DNA of 64,000 nucleotides from Corynebacterium gallinarum (GTDB taxonomy: Bacteria; Actinomycetota; Actinomycetes; Mycobacteriales; Mycobacteriaceae): the NCBI RefSeq assembly GCF_014837045.1, contig NZ_JACSPR010000004.1:62001-126000 (forward strand), read 5' to 3'. The notes beneath the pieces are model-generated. The model was not told the origin of the DNA and did no database searches. It was given only the letters and a program-made list of their open reading frames with translations. Both the position numbers and the translations under genes were made by a program. The number at the start of each line of letters is the position of its first letter. Position 1 is the stretch's first letter. Of this stretch, positions 39,010-48,569 are shown one piece after another.

Positions 39010-40938
39010 ATGCCCCCATCTCAAACTGCCCCTGTCCACTCACCGGCACGTGCCGCCTGGATGATTGCAGTTGCGGCCGCCGCAGCATTCCTCGCCACCT
39101 TCAATGAGACATTCCTCAACGTGGCCTTCACACCGATCATGGATGACTTCGGGGTGGATGTGAACACCGTCCAGTGGCTGACCACTGGTTATCTGCTGGT
39201 TGCGGCGGTATTCGTACCAGTTTCCAATGTGCTCTACCACCGGTTCCCCACGCGACCTTTGTTTGTTGCCGTCGTTGCGATCATGGTGATCGGTTCTGTG
39301 GTTGGTGCTCTTGCCCCGAGCTTCACTGTGCTCCTGATCGCACGCCTGCTCCAAGCCATCGGCACGGGCCTTCTCACCCCGATCGGCATGAACATCACCT
39401 TGGCTGTTTCTCCCCGTGAGAAGCTGGGAATGAACATGGGCATCATGGCCGCCATGACCACGCTTGGGCCCTCACTGGCCATCGTTCTGTCCGGTGCTCT
39501 GCTGACCATCGCACCGTGGACCACCCTGATGTGGGTCTTCAGTGGACTGACCGTTGTGGTGTTACTGTCCGGTGCCCTCATTCTGTGTAATGTCGCCGCC
39601 CTGGGCCACCCGGTGTTGGATATCCCATCCTTCCTGCTCGTGGCCGTGGGCCTGGTCGGCATCCTCTACGGTGTCTCCGCCGCCTTCGGTGGCGCTGCGC
39701 TCTACGCTGGTATCTCCGCTGTGGTTGGTCTGGTGGCCATGTGGATGTTCGTCATCCGCCAGCGCCGCATCGAGCACCCACTGATCGACATGCGTCCGTT
39801 CTCCAACGCACCCTTCGTCATCGGTGTGCTGATGACCATGCTGGGCCTGGTCTTTGTCTTCGCCATGAATGTCATCATCCCGCTGTTCCTACAGTCAGCA
39901 CGCGAGATGTCTCCACTGGGTGCTTCACTGACCCTGGCACCGGGAATTCTCCTCACCGTGGTGGCGGGGCCACTGGCCGGCCGCCTCTTCGACCGCCACG
40001 GTGGCCGCTGGTCGATCCCGCTGGGTTTCCTGCTCATGGCGGTCTTTGTCACGATGGTCGGAGTTGCTGCGGGTTATTCCTCCATCCTGCTCTTCGGTGT
40101 GCTCTACGTCCCGGCGGTGCTGGCCACAGCACTGGTCATCGGACCGTCACAGACCTTCGCACTCTCCCAGCTCGACCGTGAGACCAGCCCCCACGGTGTC
40201 ACGGTGGTCTCCACCAGTTTCCAGATCGCAGGCTGTGTGGGTACTTCCCTGGCTGCCGGTATCTACGGTTCCCTGACCGCTTCCAATATCCGCGCTGGCA
40301 ACAGTGAAGCTGATTCCCTGCTCACCGGTTTCCGTGGTGCTGTTGCACTGGTTGTGATCACCTCCATCATCGGGATCATCCTGGCATTCCTCGCGTACCG
40401 CTCCAAGCGCCCGGTTGAGGCTGCTCAGCACCCGGAGAACACCGTCGAATCCATCATGAAGACCGATGTGTACACCCTGTCCGCTGAACAGACCGTGCTC
40501 AGCGCCCTGCAGACCTTCACCGAGCGCGGCATCTCCGGAGCACCAATCGTCCACCCGGATGGCTCCCTGGCGGGTTTCCTCTCCGATGGCGATGTCATGC
40601 GCTACCTTTCTGCAACGCATCCATCCTCCACGTCGATCTACTCCTACGCGATCGGTGCCGATGATGACCTCGCACAGGCGATGTCCGACCTAGCGAGTCT
40701 GAATGTCATGAGGTTGGCCACCCGCGACGTGCTCACCATCGACGCCAGTTCCTCCATCGCTGATGCCGTTGCCGCTCTCTCTGATGCAAACATCAAGAAG
40801 GTGCCGGTGGTACGCGGTGAGAACGGCCCCGTCGTGGGCATCATGAGCCGCTCCGCCATCAACCGTTTGGCTATCGGCAGTTACCTCAGCTCCCGGGACG
40901 AGCTGCTGCATCCCGTGGGTTCAGGATCTCATTCATAG
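39010..40938 (+). CDS. DHA2-type MFS exporter fused to a C-terminal CBS-domain pair
   Basis: A protein of 642 residues. Residues to about 470 form a 14-helix MFS exporter with TFNETFLNVAFTPIMDDF, QAIGTGLLTPIGM and TLGPSLAIVLSG. Residues about 480-635 are soluble and carry two CBS modules: IMKTDVYTLSAEQTVLSALQTF...GISGAPIV...GFLSDGDVMRYL, and TRDVLTIDASSSIADAV...KKVPVV...GIMSRSAINRL. CBS pairs bind adenine nucleotides, so transport may be gated by cell energy or c-di-AMP state (inference). ATG at 39010 has an AGGAAA site; ATG 38995 lies upstream in frame. Confidence 0.88.
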   Translation: MPPSQTAPVHSPARAAWMIAVAAAAAFLATFNETFLNVAFTPIMDDFGVDVNTVQWLTTGYLLVAAVFVPVSNVLYHRFPTRPLFVAVVAIMVIGSVVGALAPSFTVLLIARLLQAIGTGLLTPIGMNITLAVSPREKLGMNMGIMAAMTTLGPSLAIVLSGALLTIAPWTTLMWVFSGLTVVVLLSGALILCNVAALGHPVLDIPSFLLVAVGLVGILYGVSAAFGGAALYAGISAVVGLVAMWMFVIRQRRIEHPLIDMRPFSNAPFVIGVLMTMLGLVFVFAMNVIIPLFLQSAREMSPLGASLTLAPGILLTVVAGPLAGRLFDRHGGRWSIPLGFLLMAVFVTMVGVAAGYSSILLFGVLYVPAVLATALVIGPSQTFALSQLDRETSPHGVTVVSTSFQIAGCVGTSLAAGIYGSLTASNIRAGNSEADSLLTGFRGAVALVVITSIIGIILAFLAYRSKRPVEAAQHPENTVESIMKTDVYTLSAEQTVLSALQTFTERGISGAPIVHPDGSLAGFLSDGDVMRYLSATHPSSTSIYSYAIGADDDLAQAMSDLASLNVMRLATRDVLTIDASSSIADAVAALSDANIKKVPVVRGENGPVVGIMSRSAINRLAIGSYLSSRDELLHPVGSGSHS

Positions 40939-40969
40939 CCCGCTAGAGATCATAGGAACATAGATTTCT

Positions 40970-41000
40970 CGGCCTGCACTTTGCCGGTGCAGGCCGTTTT
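40970..41000 (+). terminator. Intrinsic terminator after the MFS-CBS gene
   Basis: CGGCCTGCAC (40970-40979), 7-base loop, GTGCAGGCCG (40987-40996), then TTTTCTATTT. Confidence 0.92.
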
Positions 41001-41068
41001 CTATTTAACAGTCAGCCTTGCTGTGCATGACTACATCTCACCTGCCCCGACTTCAGCAGCTAGTCTAA

Positions 41069-42841
41069 ATGCCTATGTCAATGATCAGTGAACTTGACCT
41101 CGGAGTACTCCTACAAAAGGGTTTCGCCACTGCGGTGGAACTCCGGCTCACCCGAACCTGGGAGTCTGGTGAAGAACAGTTCTTTTTCACTTTCAGTTAT
41201 ATTCCTGCTGTATTCCCGGATGCTGAAGGCCTGCAGCTGGAACGCCAGGGCATGAAACTACGCATGCATCATGATGGTGTTGAGGTTCTGCGCCGCACCC
41301 GGGAAGGTATCTGGCATTTTCCCGAAGGTTCCGATCTCCCCTTCCACCACGCAGGCACCGAGGTTCAAATCCTGGAACCACTGCGTTTCCTCGTTGAGCC
41401 CTACCGCAGGTGGTCTGATTATTACCCACTTGCACGGCTGGATGTCACACAGGCGGTGACATCCACCGTCGCCGGACGTTATGTGTGGAAGATCCCGGTT
41501 CACACTCGGAATGAAGACGGATTGACCAGTCTCGATATCGATGCAGAAACAGGCGTGGTGCTGGCAGCGGAGAGTACAAAGGAAAGAATTGAAGCTGCCA
41601 TAGTTTCCTACCCGGAATCCATCCCTGACCCCACCTGGACAGGAGAACTGGCGCAGGTTCCGGATACTCCTGTTTCTATCACTCCTCTTGAAGAGGGCAA
41701 CCACATCAGGATCCATGCGGAACGCCATGACAAACGGCATTTTCACAATGCGCAGGCCGGCGATATGATGCGTCTCCCCCTGATATTCCAGGTGGATTCT
41801 GATGCACCCGCTCACCGCAGCATCACCCGGCGTGGTCAGGTCTTGAATAACAATAAAGAACCCCGGGATGGCCAGTGGGAGGCACATTTCATCGGTGATG
41901 GCTGGCATGCCGACCTCCGCTCCCCCACCCCATTGATCGGCGAGGTGGAGATCAGCGGAGTCCTGACACCTGCTCCCAATGAGGACGGTCCTGCAGTCAA
42001 CTTTGAGGTTGTGCGCATCCACGACGCTGAAGAGCTGCTTATCGACGCCCTCCCCTGCTCACCCACCGCCCCGATCCAACCCCGCGCATTCCACCCCTTC
42101 AACTGCGCCCACGATGACACCCACCTCTGGATGTCCGACCACCAGCTGCCGATTGTGCGCTACTGGTCAGTGGAGACAGGGGAATACTGCGGTGAGGTGG
42201 CAGTCCCTGCGGCTATCCAACCATATGGGACCTCCATCTTTCTCTCCCGCAACGGGGACGGTGACGTGGTGGCAACCTGGCAGGAGCAAGACTGGTTGGT
42301 CAAAGACCGGTCCCCCTTTGTGTATCCACCCCCGGAACCATCTCCTGCTCCATCTGCTCCGGGGTTGCCGGACGGTTGGGTTCTGGGCCGTGTGCTCACG
42401 GATGGACTTTTCACCGCCTACCCTCACCCACCGCTCAAGGGTGCCTTCACACTCCATATCGGGATGGAAGATAAACTTCAGCCCCTGGACATCGATAAGC
42501 GGGCGGTCTCGGGTGGCTTTATCTTTAACGGGCAGGTCATGATTGTCACCGGAAAAACCGAATATCATCTGGATAATAATCTTCACCTGCAGGAGACCAT
42601 TGAGATCACAGACCGGGCCCGCTATGACATCTTTGGCGATATTCTCCTTCGCCGCACCGGTACCCAGGGACAGTTCTTCCTCCGTTCCACCGGTGAGGAA
42701 CTCTGTTCCACCACATGGCATCAGCCGCACCTTCTCACGGTGAGCCGTGAACACATCATGGTGCTGGACAACTTCGAGGACCTTGCCACCTGGACCCCGC
42801 AGGACGGTTGGCGGACGGTGGAGTTGGAGGGGCGTCGATAA
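41069..42841 (+). CDS. Large protein of unknown family, first of three related genes
   Basis: A protein of 590 residues with no signal peptide or membrane helix, so probably cytoplasmic. About 1-120 match the N-terminal part of the third gene through an HxDGVxxLRR motif (H67) followed by xxGxWxF. About 205-310 match, more distantly, the second domain of its two neighbours (TRRG, then DGWHADL and EVEISGVL). The rest is beta-rich with repeated Trp and Gly-Asp turns, like a propeller or sandwich. I recognise no known family. Three ATGs are possible (41069, 41075, 41081). The next gene starts 10 bases after the stop. Confidence 0.7.
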   Translation: MPMSMISELDLGVLLQKGFATAVELRLTRTWESGEEQFFFTFSYIPAVFPDAEGLQLERQGMKLRMHHDGVEVLRRTREGIWHFPEGSDLPFHHAGTEVQILEPLRFLVEPYRRWSDYYPLARLDVTQAVTSTVAGRYVWKIPVHTRNEDGLTSLDIDAETGVVLAAESTKERIEAAIVSYPESIPDPTWTGELAQVPDTPVSITPLEEGNHIRIHAERHDKRHFHNAQAGDMMRLPLIFQVDSDAPAHRSITRRGQVLNNNKEPRDGQWEAHFIGDGWHADLRSPTPLIGEVEISGVLTPAPNEDGPAVNFEVVRIHDAEELLIDALPCSPTAPIQPRAFHPFNCAHDDTHLWMSDHQLPIVRYWSVETGEYCGEVAVPAAIQPYGTSIFLSRNGDGDVVATWQEQDWLVKDRSPFVYPPPEPSPAPSAPGLPDGWVLGRVLTDGLFTAYPHPPLKGAFTLHIGMEDKLQPLDIDKRAVSGGFIFNGQVMIVTGKTEYHLDNNLHLQETIEITDRARYDIFGDILLRRTGTQGQFFLRSTGEELCSTTWHQPHLLTVSREHIMVLDNFEDLATWTPQDGWRTVELEGRR

Positions 42842-42851
42842 GCTCAAAGCC

Positions 42852-44009
42852 ATGACCCTCCGCAAGCTACGCGTCCTGTGCACCTTCCATGGAATGGAAG
42901 GGTGGATCCCCGACTGGAAACCCGGTGACCACCTGCACCTGTTTTTGTCATTCAACCTCGAACCACCTCCGCTTGAGGGGTTACGGACCACCCGCCGGGG
43001 TTTCCTCGAACGGGGAGATCTGGTTGAGGGAGGTCGGACCTACGGCTTCCATGCAGATGGGTGGAATGCGGAGCTCTACACGCCCATTCCCCTGCCCCGG
43101 GAGGTGGAACTGAGTGGCTATTTCACCCACAGTCTCCATTCCAGTTTCGACATCCCCACCTACGTCGTGGTTACCGCCGTGCACCGGCATGAGGCCGGCA
43201 CCATCATCGATGTCACACTCGACGGTGCCACCCCACGCCCGCTGCCGGTGCCGGCTGACGGTCAGGTGCTTTGCGACGACCAGACCCTCTGGATCCTTGA
43301 CGCTACGCTCCACTCCCTGCGCGGATTCTCCATATCCACCGGAGAACTGATTACGCAGCTTTCTGTTCCCACCTGGGATCCTCTCATCCGTCTAGGCCCT
43401 AATCTGATCAGTGACAGGTCCAACTGCTGGCGATTACCTGATCTTGCACCGGTGGTGATTGCTGATCCAGAGGCACCGGAGGGATGGGAAATTATGCGGG
43501 ATTTCGGGAACGGACTGTACTCGCTCATTAAGACTATCGAGGCGAGCACAGGGGACTATTCTTCCACCTCCCTCCTGCAGGTGGATCCACCCAGGTTCCT
43601 GGACTTTGATCTCAGTGGGTATGAAGTTACTGCCGCCTATCACTTCGGGAATAAGATTCATATCTTCACCTGGAAACACCATCTGGTCCTGACAGAAGAT
43701 TTCAGGGTGCTGGAGGTTGAGACCAAGGAAGATCTGCCGGGGATGTACACCCCGATCGCTCGCGCCACAGGACTTGAGTCCGGCACAGTATTCGGCCCCT
43801 ACGTTGTCTTCGCGGAGCATGACGGTCTGGTATTTCATGATCAGGTGACCACCGAGAAGATCACTGAGCTACCCCGACCGGACAAGGGATGGCTGGAAGT
43901 TGCACATGCATCGGCAGAACGCATCGTGGTCGCCCTGCGCAGGAATACAGTTCACGCCATCGCAGTGTGGGAAACCGGGCAATGGAACACTATAAGGTTG
44001 GCCAGATGA
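42852..44009 (+). CDS. Unknown protein, short paralogue lacking the N-terminal domain
   Basis: A protein of 385 residues. It begins directly with the shared second domain: RKLRVLCT, IPDWKPGD, PPLEGL, TTRRG, EVELSGYFTH, TYVVVTAVHRH and TIIDVTLDGA, all present in the same order in the third gene. The rest (LWILDATLHSLRGFSISTGEL and VPTWDP) also aligns with that gene. It has no HxDGVxxLRR domain. No membrane segment or enzyme motif is visible. The stop overlaps the start of the next gene (ATGA), so the two are coupled. The family is unknown to me. Confidence 0.7.
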   Translation: MTLRKLRVLCTFHGMEGWIPDWKPGDHLHLFLSFNLEPPPLEGLRTTRRGFLERGDLVEGGRTYGFHADGWNAELYTPIPLPREVELSGYFTHSLHSSFDIPTYVVVTAVHRHEAGTIIDVTLDGATPRPLPVPADGQVLCDDQTLWILDATLHSLRGFSISTGELITQLSVPTWDPLIRLGPNLISDRSNCWRLPDLAPVVIADPEAPEGWEIMRDFGNGLYSLIKTIEASTGDYSSTSLLQVDPPRFLDFDLSGYEVTAAYHFGNKIHIFTWKHHLVLTEDFRVLEVETKEDLPGMYTPIARATGLESGTVFGPYVVFAEHDGLVFHDQVTTEKITELPRPDKGWLEVAHASAERIVVALRRNTVHAIAVWETGQWNTIRLAR

Positions 44010-45769
44010 CTCCTGTTGAACTTCTTGACCTGCTCAAATCAGCTCAATCAGTCCCCACCCGGATGGTGTTGGACAGAACGGTGAAAAAACCTCCTGAATA
44101 CCGCGGGTGGGCGATTGGCGGACATGCGTTCTTCTTCTCTGATCCTGCGGGGCTGACTATTACCCGCAATGGCCGAGAACTGCATGTTCATCGTGATGGC
44201 GTGGATCTGTTGCGAAGAGCCGCAGGCAGGGTATGGCAGTTCGATGGCCCCGTCCCGGTGGAATACCGTGATGATGACATCGGTGTGCCGGGTCTGCTCG
44301 GGGGTTTTCTGGGATTTGTTGATTCCCTCTCCGAGCTGAGTGGTTTTGATGCGGCACAGGTGCGGGAGGGCTCCATTGCGGGGCGTGATGTCCTGATCGT
44401 GCCGCTCGACGAAGTGATTTTGAGCCTCGATGCCGAGCACGGTGTGATCCTCGGGGTGGAAAATGACATGGAATCCGTCTTCGCCACCTCCGTGGATTTC
44501 CTGAATTTTTGGGATTCACCCGTATGGGGCGGGCCGGTCACCGAACCTGAACGGGAGCCTGAGCCGGCAGGAATTCCGCCGATAACGCTGCCACCTGCAC
44601 CGACAAGGGAACGTGACCTGCGTGTTCTCTGCACGCAGGAGGCGATGGAAGGTGAGATCCCCGATTGGAAGCCAGGCGACACGGTGCGCCTGGAATTGTC
44701 ATTTACTATCGGTTCTCCACCGTTGGAGGGTTTGCAGAGCACCCGGCGCGGACGACTCATCCCGGAGAAGCTCCTGCATCGTGGACGGACCTACACTTTT
44801 CTCGCCCACGGTTGGGCGGCACGGGTGTTCACCAGGACTCCCCTGCCAGAGGACGTGAAGCTGAGCGGTTACTTCATTCACTGCACCTATACCGGATTCG
44901 AAACTAATACCTACGTGGTGATCACCGCGGTATACCGGCATGGATCAGACACCATCATTGATGCCACCCTAGACGGAGCGGTTCTACCTCCGATTCAGCC
45001 GGTGACCGATGGCTCCTGTATATCCGATGGGGAAATTCTCTGGATCACTTCTTCCGAGTTGCCGCTGGTCCGTGGTTTCTCCTTAAGCGATGGAAAGCTG
45101 CTCCATGAACTGACGATCCCCACCTGGGACCATATCTATCTGGAAAAACCCGACAAGGTGACTGCAGGGGAAAAGCACTGGCAGTTACCGGGGTTGGAAA
45201 AGGTGGAAGCACCTGAACGAAAAGAGCCTCCTCCTGGTTGGGAACAGCCCCAGAAACACACCGAGAATCTCTACAGCCTGTGGGCCGAACTGGGTCCTGA
45301 TTTGCAGGGCGGAACCTGTCAGGCGCTGATGACCCTCGATCCCTTCCAGCTGGTATCCCTGGACCTCGATGGCTTCACTATCAGCAATGCCTACCGCTTC
45401 GGCGATCGGATCTACGCTGAAACCATGCACCACGTGATCGTGCTCAGCCTGGCGTTGGAGGTTGAGCAGATCTACACCAACCATGGCTTCTTCACACCTC
45501 ACCCCGATGCACCCCAGATGGGTACGCCGGCGGGTGAGCTCATCTGCTTCGAGGATGCTGAGATTTTTTCATTTCATGATCCGCTGACCACAAATCAGCT
45601 CGTTGATTTTGTGATTCCTGATGGTTTCATCCCCCATGTCGTGGTGGGTGAACCCGATAGAATTGTGATCTCCCTGGAGAACAAAACCTCCCGCTTGCAC
45701 AAGACTGCCTGGGTATGGGAATCAGATTCCGGGTGGAGAGAATGCAGGTTAGTCAGGCCGCTTTCCTGA
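44006..45769 (+). CDS. Unknown protein, third member, with both shared domains
   Basis: A protein of 587 residues. The N-terminal domain (1-150) holds H62-x-D-G-V-x-x-L-R-R and GRVWQF as in the first gene. A Pro/Glu linker near 175-195 leads to the second domain (LRVLCTQEAMEG, IPDWKPGD, PPLEGL, STRRG, DVKLSGYFIH, TYVVITAV), close to that of the middle gene. The C-terminal half is beta-rich and contains SLDLDGFTISNAYRFGDRIY and FEDAEIFSFHD. The protein is soluble and has no known catalytic motif. It meets the AbiEi-like gene tail to tail with 17 bases of overlap. Confidence 0.7.
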   Translation: MTPVELLDLLKSAQSVPTRMVLDRTVKKPPEYRGWAIGGHAFFFSDPAGLTITRNGRELHVHRDGVDLLRRAAGRVWQFDGPVPVEYRDDDIGVPGLLGGFLGFVDSLSELSGFDAAQVREGSIAGRDVLIVPLDEVILSLDAEHGVILGVENDMESVFATSVDFLNFWDSPVWGGPVTEPEREPEPAGIPPITLPPAPTRERDLRVLCTQEAMEGEIPDWKPGDTVRLELSFTIGSPPLEGLQSTRRGRLIPEKLLHRGRTYTFLAHGWAARVFTRTPLPEDVKLSGYFIHCTYTGFETNTYVVITAVYRHGSDTIIDATLDGAVLPPIQPVTDGSCISDGEILWITSSELPLVRGFSLSDGKLLHELTIPTWDHIYLEKPDKVTAGEKHWQLPGLEKVEAPERKEPPPGWEQPQKHTENLYSLWAELGPDLQGGTCQALMTLDPFQLVSLDLDGFTISNAYRFGDRIYAETMHHVIVLSLALEVEQIYTNHGFFTPHPDAPQMGTPAGELICFEDAEIFSFHDPLTTNQLVDFVIPDGFIPHVVVGEPDRIVISLENKTSRLHKTAWVWESDSGWRECRLVRPLS

Positions 45770-46721
45770 AATGGGTTGGCGGGCCAGAGGCCAGGACGTC
45801 TGTGAGTAATCGGAGAAGTTCTGGTTCCTGCCCATTCAATTGCTTTGGTTCAATACGCAGAACCACATATCCGTGGTTGGTGAAGAATTTCTCCCGGTCC
45901 CGCTCTGCTATGAGTGCGGATTCCAATTCCTTGGGGCTTCCGGCGTTATATTTTGAGCGCCCGTCGACCTCCACGATAATCCATCCGTTGATCAGGAAAT
46001 CCACCAGATAGAACCGTCCGTTTACATCTCGATTGAAGCGCACCTGCGGTTGGATGGAGGTGATTCCCGGCAGGTCGGCCTCTTGGAGAATGAGCCGGGC
46101 GCGGGTTTCCTGGGCGCTGTCGGAGTTGGGTACCGAACGGCCAATGGCCTGGCGGAGCACCCGCATGCCACGGTAACGTCGATAGCCCTCAAGGCGTCTG
46201 TACAGTTCTGCCCGGGTGAGCTCCGGATACCTGCGGCGGGCCGAATCGATCACCACCACCGCCGCATGCAGTCCGTCATAATGCGCCACATCCAGCAACA
46301 ACCTCATCAATGAGGCCACACGGATCCCGTGGTATTCCCGTATGTCCGTTGGATCCAGACGGCCGTAGCGGTAGATCACCCCTTCAGGCCAGGTCCTGGG
46401 GGAACTCGGGGTGCCGCAATTGGGCAGGTAACAGGCCACATGTTTTTCTACCTCCAGCGTGTCCAGCTCCCACAGCCTGGCGGCAGCCTGTCCCCCGATA
46501 ACCGCCTTGTCCATTGTCATTCCCACCGCGAAAGCTTTTGCGGCGGCCTTGTCCCAGGGGGTGAGATCTAGGTAGGCGGCGGAATTCATGGCGACCTCGG
46601 CGGTCAGCTTGCGCAGTGTGCCATCGCGTAGATGAGCGTTGAGCACATGGTCACTTTGTTTCAGTCTGGTCAGGTTGATCAGATTGAATTCCTGTCCCCA
46701 ATTCTTCATACAGCTAATCAT
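45753..46721 (-). CDS. AbiEi/DUF559-like protein with PD-(D/E)XK-type core
   Basis: A protein of 322 residues. The N-terminal half resembles AbiEi-antitoxin-like proteins of actinobacteria (AVIGGQAAARLWELD, then IREYHGIRVASLMRLLLDVA). The C-terminal part (about 225-300) is a DUF559-like nuclease fold: YLVDFLI, then IIVEVDGR with the D/E-x-D pattern, then ERDREKFFTNHGYVVLRI. Such proteins are common, often alone, and may be nucleases or antitoxins. No AbiEii toxin is adjacent. A second possible ATG is at 46709. A palindromic repeat lies 119 bases upstream. Confidence 0.75.
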   Translation of the reverse strand: MISCMKNWGQEFNLINLTRLKQSDHVLNAHLRDGTLRKLTAEVAMNSAAYLDLTPWDKAAAKAFAVGMTMDKAVIGGQAAARLWELDTLEVEKHVACYLPNCGTPSSPRTWPEGVIYRYGRLDPTDIREYHGIRVASLMRLLLDVAHYDGLHAAVVVIDSARRRYPELTRAELYRRLEGYRRYRGMRVLRQAIGRSVPNSDSAQETRARLILQEADLPGITSIQPQVRFNRDVNGRFYLVDFLINGWIIVEVDGRSKYNAGSPKELESALIAERDREKFFTNHGYVVLRIEPKQLNGQEPELLRLLTDVLASGPPTHFRKAA

Positions 46722-46839
46722 CAGTGGACGGGGCTGAAATCCTCAAGTATCTGGTCTGGGAGCAGCGGAGAACCTGTGGATAACCAGAATCTATCCACAG
46801 ACTCAGATGGTCTCGGGTTGCGGATCAGGGGCACAGCCA

Positions 46840-46923
46840 TTAACCCAGAAATCCTAACCCAGAAAGGACAGAAGTTAACCCAGAGATCACTACTGCTTTC
46901 TGGAAACAGGATCTCTGGGTTAA
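46840..46923 (-). repeat. 84-bp TTAA-bounded palindromic repeat, copy 2
   Basis: The ends are TTAACCCAGAAATCC...GGATCTCTGGGTTAA. The left arm is the most diverged of the four copies (it contains an extra AACCCAGAA). The internal half-site TTAACCCAGAGATC begins at 46875. It lies between the lysS 3' end and the 5' side of the AbiEi-like gene, in the same orientation as copy 1. Confidence 0.85.
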
Positions 46924-46950
46924 TGGGGAAAGGGATGGGGGCGGGGAAAT

Positions 46951-48519
46951 TTAGTGCTGTTCGGGCTTGACCAGGGGGAACAGCACGGTCTCGCGGATGC
47001 CCAGGCCGGTCAGGGCCATGAGGAGGCGGTCGATGCCCATGCCGTTGCCGGAGGTTGGGGGCATGCCCTGTTCCATGGCGGCGAGGAAGTCCTCATCCAG
47101 CACCATGGCCTCGTCGTCGCCACCTGCGGCCAGGCGGGCCTGATCCTCGAAGCGTTCGCGCTGGATCACGGGGTCAATCAGCTCGGAGTAACCGGTGGCC
47201 AGCTCAAAGCCGCGGACATACAGGTCCCACTTCTCGGTGACACCGGGCTTGTCCCGGTGCTGGCGGGTCAGGGGGCTGGTTTCCACGGGGAAGTCCTTGA
47301 CGAAGATCGGGCCGTGCAGCTGGTCCTCGCACAGCAGCTCCCAGATTTCCTCGACCAGTTTGCCGTGGCCCCAACCACCCTTCTCGGGCACGGCCAAGCC
47401 GATGACGGCAGCGATCTCCCGCAGCTCAGCTACCGAACTGTCCACTGTGACCTCGGGCTGACCGGGGAATTTACGCTGCAGCGCTTCATTCAGGGAGGGG
47501 TACATCTCGATGGTCTTCCACTCGCCGCCGAGGTCGTAGGTGGTGCCGTCGACAAGCGTCACCTCGGTGGTGCCGAAGACCTCCTGAGCCACGAACTGCA
47601 CAAGGCCCTGGATCAGGCGGGCGCCGGTCTCGTAGGTGCCCCAGGCCTGGTAGGTCTCCAGCATGGCGAATTCGGGTGAGTGGGTGGAATCGGCACCCTC
47701 GTTGCGGAAGTTGCGGTTGACCTCGAAGACGCGCTCCATGCCACCGACCACGCAGCGCTTGAGGAACAGCTCCGGCGCGATACGCAGGTAGAGGTCCAGG
47801 TCGAAGGCGTTGGAGTGGGTCACGAAGGGACGTGCTGCGGCACCGCCGTGGAGGGTCTGCAGCATCGGGGTCTCCACCTCGAGGAAGTCCTCGCCCTCCA
47901 GGTACTTGCGCAGGGCACGCATGACCTTGATGCGGGTCAGGGCATTGGTGCGGGCCTGCTCGCGCATGATCAGGTCGGTGTAGCGGTGGCGGACGCGGGT
48001 GTCCTCGCTCATGTCCGCGAATGCGACCGGCAGGGGGCGCAGAGACTTGGAGGCCATGTGCCAGGAGTCGGCCATGACGGAGAGTTCGCCACGCTTGGAG
48101 GCGATGACCCGGCCGCGCACGGAGACGATGTCACCGAGGTCGACATCAGCCTTCCATCCGGCCAGGGCCTCCTCGCCCACGGCGGCCAGGGACAGCATCG
48201 CCTGGACGGTGGTGCCGTTGCCCTCCTGGATGGCGGCGAAGCAGAGCTTGCCGGTGTTGCGGATGAACATGACGCGGCCGGCGATGGCCACCACATCATC
48301 GGTTTCATCACCCGCGGCGAGGTAGGTCACGCCCTCGGCGTCACCCTCCCCCACCACGTACTTCTCACGCAGGTCAGAAATCGAGATGGTGCGGTCGACC
48401 TCGACAGGGTAGGCGTGTTTTCCACTGTCCAGGATGCGCTGGCGCTTCTCGCGACGAATGCGCAGCTGCTCAGGCAAATCGGCGGAATTGTTCTTGGAAG
48501 TGGAATTCGAGTCAGTCAC
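46951..48519 (-). CDS. lysS: Lysyl-tRNA synthetase, class II
   Basis: A protein of 522 residues. The OB-fold anticodon domain (about 60-170) is followed by a class II catalytic core: motif 2 in [18 protein letters not shown], motif 3 in [15 protein letters not shown]. It charges tRNA-Lys. The start is at GTG 48519 because TAACGT ends 8 bases before it, pointing to a leaderless transcript; the longer version to 48558 is unlikely. Confidence 0.95.
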   Translation of the reverse strand: MTDSNSTSKNNSADLPEQLRIRREKRQRILDSGKHAYPVEVDRTISISDLREKYVVGEGDAEGVTYLAAGDETDDVVAIAGRVMFIRNTGKLCFAAIQEGNGTTVQAMLSLAAVGEEALAGWKADVDLGDIVSVRGRVIASKRGELSVMADSWHMASKSLRPLPVAFADMSEDTRVRHRYTDLIMREQARTNALTRIKVMRALRKYLEGEDFLEVETPMLQTLHGGAAARPFVTHSNAFDLDLYLRIAPELFLKRCVVGGMERVFEVNRNFRNEGADSTHSPEFAMLETYQAWGTYETGARLIQGLVQFVAQEVFGTTEVTLVDGTTYDLGGEWKTIEMYPSLNEALQRKFPGQPEVTVDSSVAELREIAAVIGLAVPEKGGWGHGKLVEEIWELLCEDQLHGPIFVKDFPVETSPLTRQHRDKPGVTEKWDLYVRGFELATGYSELIDPVIQRERFEDQARLAAGGDDEAMVLDEDFLAAMEQGMPPTSGNGMGIDRLLMALTGLGIRETVLFPLVKPEQH

Positions 48520-48569
48520 GGATACCAACGTTAGTCGATACCCCGGGCTCGGGAGCAATCACTCTGCAA

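Noticed and set aside
42747-42851. Upstream extension of the second unknown gene, or a split gene with the first
   Set aside because: The first gene is complete and ends 10 bases before the chosen start; the extension is just another frame of its end.
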